NCBI RefSeq assembly: GCF_002208095.1
Contig: NZ_CP017990.1
Location: 4,650,001-4,714,000, forward strand
Reading direction: 5' to 3'
DNA: 64,000 bases
Origin: Enterobacter cloacae complex sp. ECNIH7
GTDB lineage: Bacteria > Pseudomonadota > Gammaproteobacteria > Enterobacterales > Enterobacteriaceae
The notes under the pieces are model-generated. The model made no database searches, was not told where the DNA came from, and saw only the letters and a list, made by a program, of their open reading frames with translations. Made by a program: the position numbers and the translations under genes. Positions within the stretch are counted from its first letter, which is position 1, and each line of letters begins with the position of its first letter. Shown here piece by piece: positions 60,680 through 64,000 of the stretch.

Positions 60680-61966
60680 ATGAAAAAACAAAATCTACGC
60701 AGTATGGCGGCCCAGGCCGTTGAGCAGGTTATCGAGCAGGGCCAGTCATTGAGTAACGTCCTGCCTCCCCTGCAGCAAAAAGTTTCTGATAAAGATAAAG
60801 CCCTGCTTCAGGAGCTCTGCTTTGGCGTCCTGCGCACACTCTCTCAGCTTGAGTGGCTGATTAACAAGCTGATGTCACGCCCAATGACAGGCAAGCAGCG
60901 CACCGTACACTATTTGATTATGGTGGGCTTTTATCAGCTTCTTCATACCCGCATCCCACCTCATGCCGCGCTGGCTGAGACGGTGGAAGGCGCCGTTGCG
61001 ATTAAACGCCCTCAGCTGAAAGGCCTGATCAACGGCGTACTGCGTCAGTTCCAGAGACAGCAGGAAGAGCTTCTGGCTGAATTTGCCCAAAGCGAAGCAC
61101 GTTTCCTGCACCCGGACTGGCTGTTGAAGCGCCTGAAAAAAGCCTATCCACAGGAGTGGCAGGAGATTGCCGATGCCAACAATCAGCGTCCGCCAATGTG
61201 GTTACGCGTGAATCGGAATCACCACACCCGAGCCGCATGGCTGGCATTGCTTGAAGAAACTGGAATGAGTGGATTCCCGCATGAAGCCTATCCGGATGCC
61301 GTACGCTTAGCCTCACCGGCACCGGTACATGCATTACCCGGTTTTGATGAAGGCTGGGTAACCGTACAGGATGCCTCGGCGCAGGGTTGCATGACCTGGC
61401 TTGATCCCAAAAATGGTGAGCAGATCCTCGATCTTTGCGCCGCGCCTGGGGGCAAAACGACGCATATTCTGGAAGTGGCTCCGCAGGCCAGCGTGATGGC
61501 AGTGGACGTCGATGAACAGCGTCTCTCACGCGTCTACGACAACCTTAAGCGTCTGGGCATGAAGGCTCAGGTTAAGCAGGGCGATGGACGCAAACCCGCA
61601 GAATGGTGTGGTGAAACGCAATTCGATCGCATTTTGCTGGATGCCCCCTGCTCTGCAACAGGTGTTATTCGTCGTCATCCGGACATCAAGTGGCTACGCC
61701 GCGATCGTGATATTCAGGAACTTGCCCAACTGCAATCCGACATTCTCGACGCCATTTGGCCGCATCTTAAATCTGGCGGAACGCTGGTCTATGCGACCTG
61801 CTCCGTACTGCCGGAAGAAAACAGCCAGCAAATCGCGGCCTTCCTTAGACGTACGCCGGACGCCGCGCTGCGCGATACGGGAACGCCTGAATCCCCGGGT
61901 CTGCAGAACCTGCCGGGTGCTGAAGAGGGCGATGGCTTCTTTTACGCTAAGCTAATCAAAGAGTGA
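60680..61966 (+). CDS. rsmB: RsmB, 16S rRNA m5C967 methyltransferase
   Basis: 428 residues from the ATG at 60680; a ten-codon longer frame runs through the hairpin and is discarded. An N-terminal NusB-like domain (about 1-140) is followed by the SAM domain with [15 protein letters not shown], and both catalytic Cys residues are present, in DAPCSATG and YATCSVLP. It methylates C967 of 16S rRNA. Confidence 0.97.
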   Translation: MKKQNLRSMAAQAVEQVIEQGQSLSNVLPPLQQKVSDKDKALLQELCFGVLRTLSQLEWLINKLMSRPMTGKQRTVHYLIMVGFYQLLHTRIPPHAALAETVEGAVAIKRPQLKGLINGVLRQFQRQQEELLAEFAQSEARFLHPDWLLKRLKKAYPQEWQEIADANNQRPPMWLRVNRNHHTRAAWLALLEETGMSGFPHEAYPDAVRLASPAPVHALPGFDEGWVTVQDASAQGCMTWLDPKNGEQILDLCAAPGGKTTHILEVAPQASVMAVDVDEQRLSRVYDNLKRLGMKAQVKQGDGRKPAEWCGETQFDRILLDAPCSATGVIRRHPDIKWLRRDRDIQELAQLQSDILDAIWPHLKSGGTLVYATCSVLPEENSQQIAAFLRRTPDAALRDTGTPESPGLQNLPGAEEGDGFFYAKLIKE

Positions 61967-61988
61967 TGTTGAGAACAGGTCACGAGAT

Positions 61989-63365
61989 ATGAAGATTATC
62001 ATTCTGGGTGCAGGACAGGTGGGCGGAACGCTGGCGGAAAACCTGGTTGGCGAAAACAACGACATCACAATTGTTGATACCAACGGCGATCGCCTGCGCG
62101 TCTTGCAGGACAAGTTTGACCTGCGCGTGGTGCAGGGTCATGGTTCGCATCCACGTGTCCTTCGTGAGGCGGGCGCCGACGATGCCGACATGCTGGTTGC
62201 GGTAACCAGTTCTGACGAAACCAATATGGTGGCCTGTCAGGTGGCATACTCGCTTTTCAACACGCCAAACCGAATTGCGCGTATTCGCTCTCCGGACTAT
62301 GTTCGCGATGCTGAAAAACTGTTTAATTCCGAAGCGGTCCCCATTGACCACCTCATCGCGCCAGAACAGCTGGTTATCGACAATATCTATCGCCTGATTG
62401 AATATCCGGGTGCCCTGCAGGTGGTGAACTTTGCCGAGGGCAAAGTGAGCCTGGCAGTGGTTAAGGCCTATTATGGCGGACCATTGATCGGCAATGCGCT
62501 TTCCACCATGCGCGAGCACATGCCGCATATCGATACGCGCGTTGCAGCGATTTTCCGTCACGACAGGCCAATTCGCCCGCAAGGCTCCACGATTGTCGAA
62601 GCCGGTGATGAGGTCTTCTTTATTACGGCCTCACAGCATATTCGTGCGGTGATGAGTGAACTTCAGCGTCTCGAAAAACCCTATAAACGCATTATGCTGG
62701 TCGGCGGCGGCAATATCGGTGCCGGTCTGGCACATCGGCTGGAAAAAGATTACAGCGTGAAGTTGATCGAGCGCGATCAACAGCGTGCTGCTGAACTGGC
62801 GGAAAAACTTCAAAATACGATTGTATTTTATGGTGATGCGTCTGATCAGGAGTTGCTGGCTGAAGAGCATATTGATCAAGTTGATCTCTTTATTGCCGTC
62901 ACCAACGACGACGAGGCGAATATAATGTCCGCCATGCTCGCGAAGCGCATGGGGGCTAAAAAAGTCATGGTGCTTATTCAGCGCAAGGCGTATGTCGATC
63001 TGGTTCAGGGCAGCGTTATTGATATTGCCATTTCCCCTCAGCAGGCGACAATTTCCGCGCTCCTGAGCCATGTTCGTAAAGCGGATATTGTCGGTGTGTC
63101 ATCGCTCCGCCGTGGCGTAGCGGAAGCCATTGAAGCCGTTGCTCATGGAGATGAAACGACGTCGCGCGTCGTCGGCCGTTCGATCGACGAAATTAAACTG
63201 CCGCCAGGCACGATTATCGGCGCCGTTGTGCGCGGGAATGATGTCATGATTGCCAATGATAATTTACGAATTGAGCAAGGCGATCACGTTATTATGTTCC
63301 TTACCGATAAAAAGTTTATTACCGACGTCGAACGTTTATTCCAGCCAAGTCCATTCTTCCTTTAA
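61989..63365 (+). CDS. trkA: TrkA, NAD-binding regulator of potassium uptake
   Basis: 458 residues, the normal length. It has two RCK units, each with a Rossmann NAD site ([13 protein letters not shown] at about 7 and [14 protein letters not shown] at about 239) and a TrkA-C domain. It sits on the inner face of TrkG/TrkH channels and gates potassium uptake. A terminator follows. Confidence 0.98.
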   Translation: MKIIILGAGQVGGTLAENLVGENNDITIVDTNGDRLRVLQDKFDLRVVQGHGSHPRVLREAGADDADMLVAVTSSDETNMVACQVAYSLFNTPNRIARIRSPDYVRDAEKLFNSEAVPIDHLIAPEQLVIDNIYRLIEYPGALQVVNFAEGKVSLAVVKAYYGGPLIGNALSTMREHMPHIDTRVAAIFRHDRPIRPQGSTIVEAGDEVFFITASQHIRAVMSELQRLEKPYKRIMLVGGGNIGAGLAHRLEKDYSVKLIERDQQRAAELAEKLQNTIVFYGDASDQELLAEEHIDQVDLFIAVTNDDEANIMSAMLAKRMGAKKVMVLIQRKAYVDLVQGSVIDIAISPQQATISALLSHVRKADIVGVSSLRRGVAEAIEAVAHGDETTSRVVGRSIDEIKLPPGTIIGAVVRGNDVMIANDNLRIEQGDHVIMFLTDKKFITDVERLFQPSPFFL

Positions 63366-63371
63366 AGAATT

Positions 63372-63399
63372 GGGTGCTCGAGAAAGAGCACCCTTACTT
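63372..63399 (+). terminator. Terminator of the def-fmt-rsmB-trkA cluster
   Basis: GGGTGCTC (63372-63379), 6-nt loop, GAGCACCC (63386-63393), then TTACTTT, a T-rich but imperfect tract. Confidence 0.75.
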
Positions 63400-63511
63400 T
63401 ATCCTTTTCATTTCTGTGCCTTTTGTTTTTCATAATGTTTAATTATCCCGAATGGCAATTGGCTAATGATTTGTTAAACTTAAACTCGTCAGCTGGCACA
63501 AGGAGAGAACA

Positions 63512-63922
63512 ATGAGTTTTATTAAAGAATTTCGCGAATTTGCGATGCGCGGGAACGTGGTGGATTTGGCAGTGGGTGTCATTATTGGTGCGGCATTCGG
63601 CAAGATTGTTTCATCATTAGTGGCCGACATTATCATGCCACCTTTAGGATTGTTAATCGGCGGCATTGATTTCAAACAGTTCGCTTTCACGCTGCGTGAA
63701 GCGCAGGGTGATGTTCCGGCAGTAGTAATGCACTACGGCGTATTTATTCAGAACGTATTTGATTTTGTGATTGTCGCGTTTGCCATATTTATGGCTATCA
63801 AGCTGATCAACAGGCTCAACCGTAAAAAAGAAGAGCCGGCTGCAGCACCTGCGCCAACAAAAGAAGAAGTGCTGTTAAGTGAGATCCGCGATCTGTTAAA
63901 AGAGCAGAATAATCGCGTGTAA
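63512..63922 (+). CDS. mscL: MscL, large-conductance mechanosensitive channel
   Basis: 136 residues, the normal length. The N-terminal amphipathic helix [17 protein letters not shown] leads to TM1 ([19 protein letters not shown], the pore-lining helix), a periplasmic loop, TM2 (about 77-100) and the charged C-terminal helix. It opens under strong hypo-osmotic stress. AAGGAGAG precedes the ATG. Its TAA directly abuts the convergent arfA stop. Confidence 0.98.
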   Translation: MSFIKEFREFAMRGNVVDLAVGVIIGAAFGKIVSSLVADIIMPPLGLLIGGIDFKQFAFTLREAQGDVPAVVMHYGVFIQNVFDFVIVAFAIFMAIKLINRLNRKKEEPAAAPAPTKEEVLLSEIRDLLKEQNNRV

Positions 63923-64000
63923 TCAATAGATAAAAGCAGGAAGGCCAGTGGTAAATAAGCGATTCGCTTGCTTGCCACTGGCCTCCCAGTTACCCCGTTT
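63923..64000 (-). CDS. arfA: ArfA, alternative ribosome-rescue factor, 3' end only
   Basis: Too short and partial for routine calling, but the minus frame from the window edge reads KRGNWEASGKQANRLFTTG then LPAFIY and stop, matching the C-terminal region of ArfA (RGNWEASGKK-type block, then FTTGLL). ArfA recruits RF2 to ribosomes stalled on non-stop mRNA when tmRNA fails. 25 residues are visible; the N-terminal two-thirds lie beyond the window. Confidence 0.85.
   Translation of the reverse strand, partial: KRGNWEASGKQANRLFTTGLPAFIY
63943..63983 (-). promoter_or_regulatory. Hairpin inside the arfA coding sequence
   Basis: GGCCAGTGG (63943-63951) pairs with CCACTGGCC (63975-63983), and inner arms AAGCG (63957-63961) and CGCTT (63965-63969) extend it. 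In E. coli an RNase III site and terminator within arfA leave a non-stop message that tmRNA tags; this hairpin fits that role. On plus it lies just after mscL and may also end that transcript. Confidence 0.78.

Overview
This window is a stretch of enterobacterial core chromosome. The gene content, gene order and protein sequences match the zapE-to-arfA segment of the E. coli/Salmonella/Enterobacter group. The extra genes (a GabD-like dehydrogenase beside aaeB, msrPQ beside aroQ, an alpha-carbonic anhydrase beside prmA, an MHYT-GGDEF-EAL gene beside acrS) and the moderately high GC point to Enterobacter or a close relative. The species call is inference. I see no prophage, insertion sequence, CRISPR array or integron.

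Layout. 1-4.1 kb: 3' part of zapE (minus), zapG, then the periplasmic serine proteases degQ and degS. 4.2-7.3 kb: mdh (minus), argR, two tandem DUF1471 genes (yhcN and a paralogue) and yhcO (minus). 7.4-13.2 kb: a GabD-like dehydrogenase gene, then the aaeXAB efflux operon with divergent aaeR. 13.2-25.5 kb, all minus: tldD, yhdP, rng, yhdE, mreD, mreC, mreB and csrD, an envelope, cell-shape and RNA-decay block. 25.7-36.4 kb, all plus: acuI, msrPQ, aroQ-accBC, yhdT-panF-prmA, carbonic anhydrase, dusB-fis and yhdU. 36.5-43.9 kb: a c-di-GMP enzyme gene whose 3' end overlaps convergent acrS, then acrEF. 44.2-49.0 kb: yhdV and the amino-acid ABC transporter yhdWXYZ behind a recognisable sigma-54/NtrC control region.

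49.1-54.6 kb is an rRNA operon on the minus strand in the rrnD position: 16S, 23S, 5S, tRNA-Thr(GGU), 5S, with P1 and P2 promoters. Its 16S-23S spacer is only about 200 bp and holds no tRNA gene, whereas E. coli rrnD carries tRNA-Ile and tRNA-Ala there. 54.7-64 kb: yrdA, then yrdB-aroE-tsaC-yrdD-smg-dprA (gene order along the plus strand, all transcribed on minus, so dprA and smg come first), divergent def-fmt-rsmB-trkA, then mscL and the convergent 3' end of arfA with its internal hairpin.

Most genes are housekeeping: translation and tRNA modification (prmA, dusB, tsaC, def, fmt, rsmB, rng), fatty-acid synthesis (accBC, panF), shape (mreBCD), proteolysis (degQ, degS, tldD) and transport. The parts that depart from the K-12 reference, or carry legible regulatory logic, are the tRNA-less spacer, the sigma-54/NtrC region, the two 5S copies with a compensatory change, the acrS/c-di-GMP gene overlap, the GabD-like insertion and the arfA hairpin. 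I did not find a clearly new multi-gene system. Start codons were reassigned wherever the longest reading frame extended past the family start.
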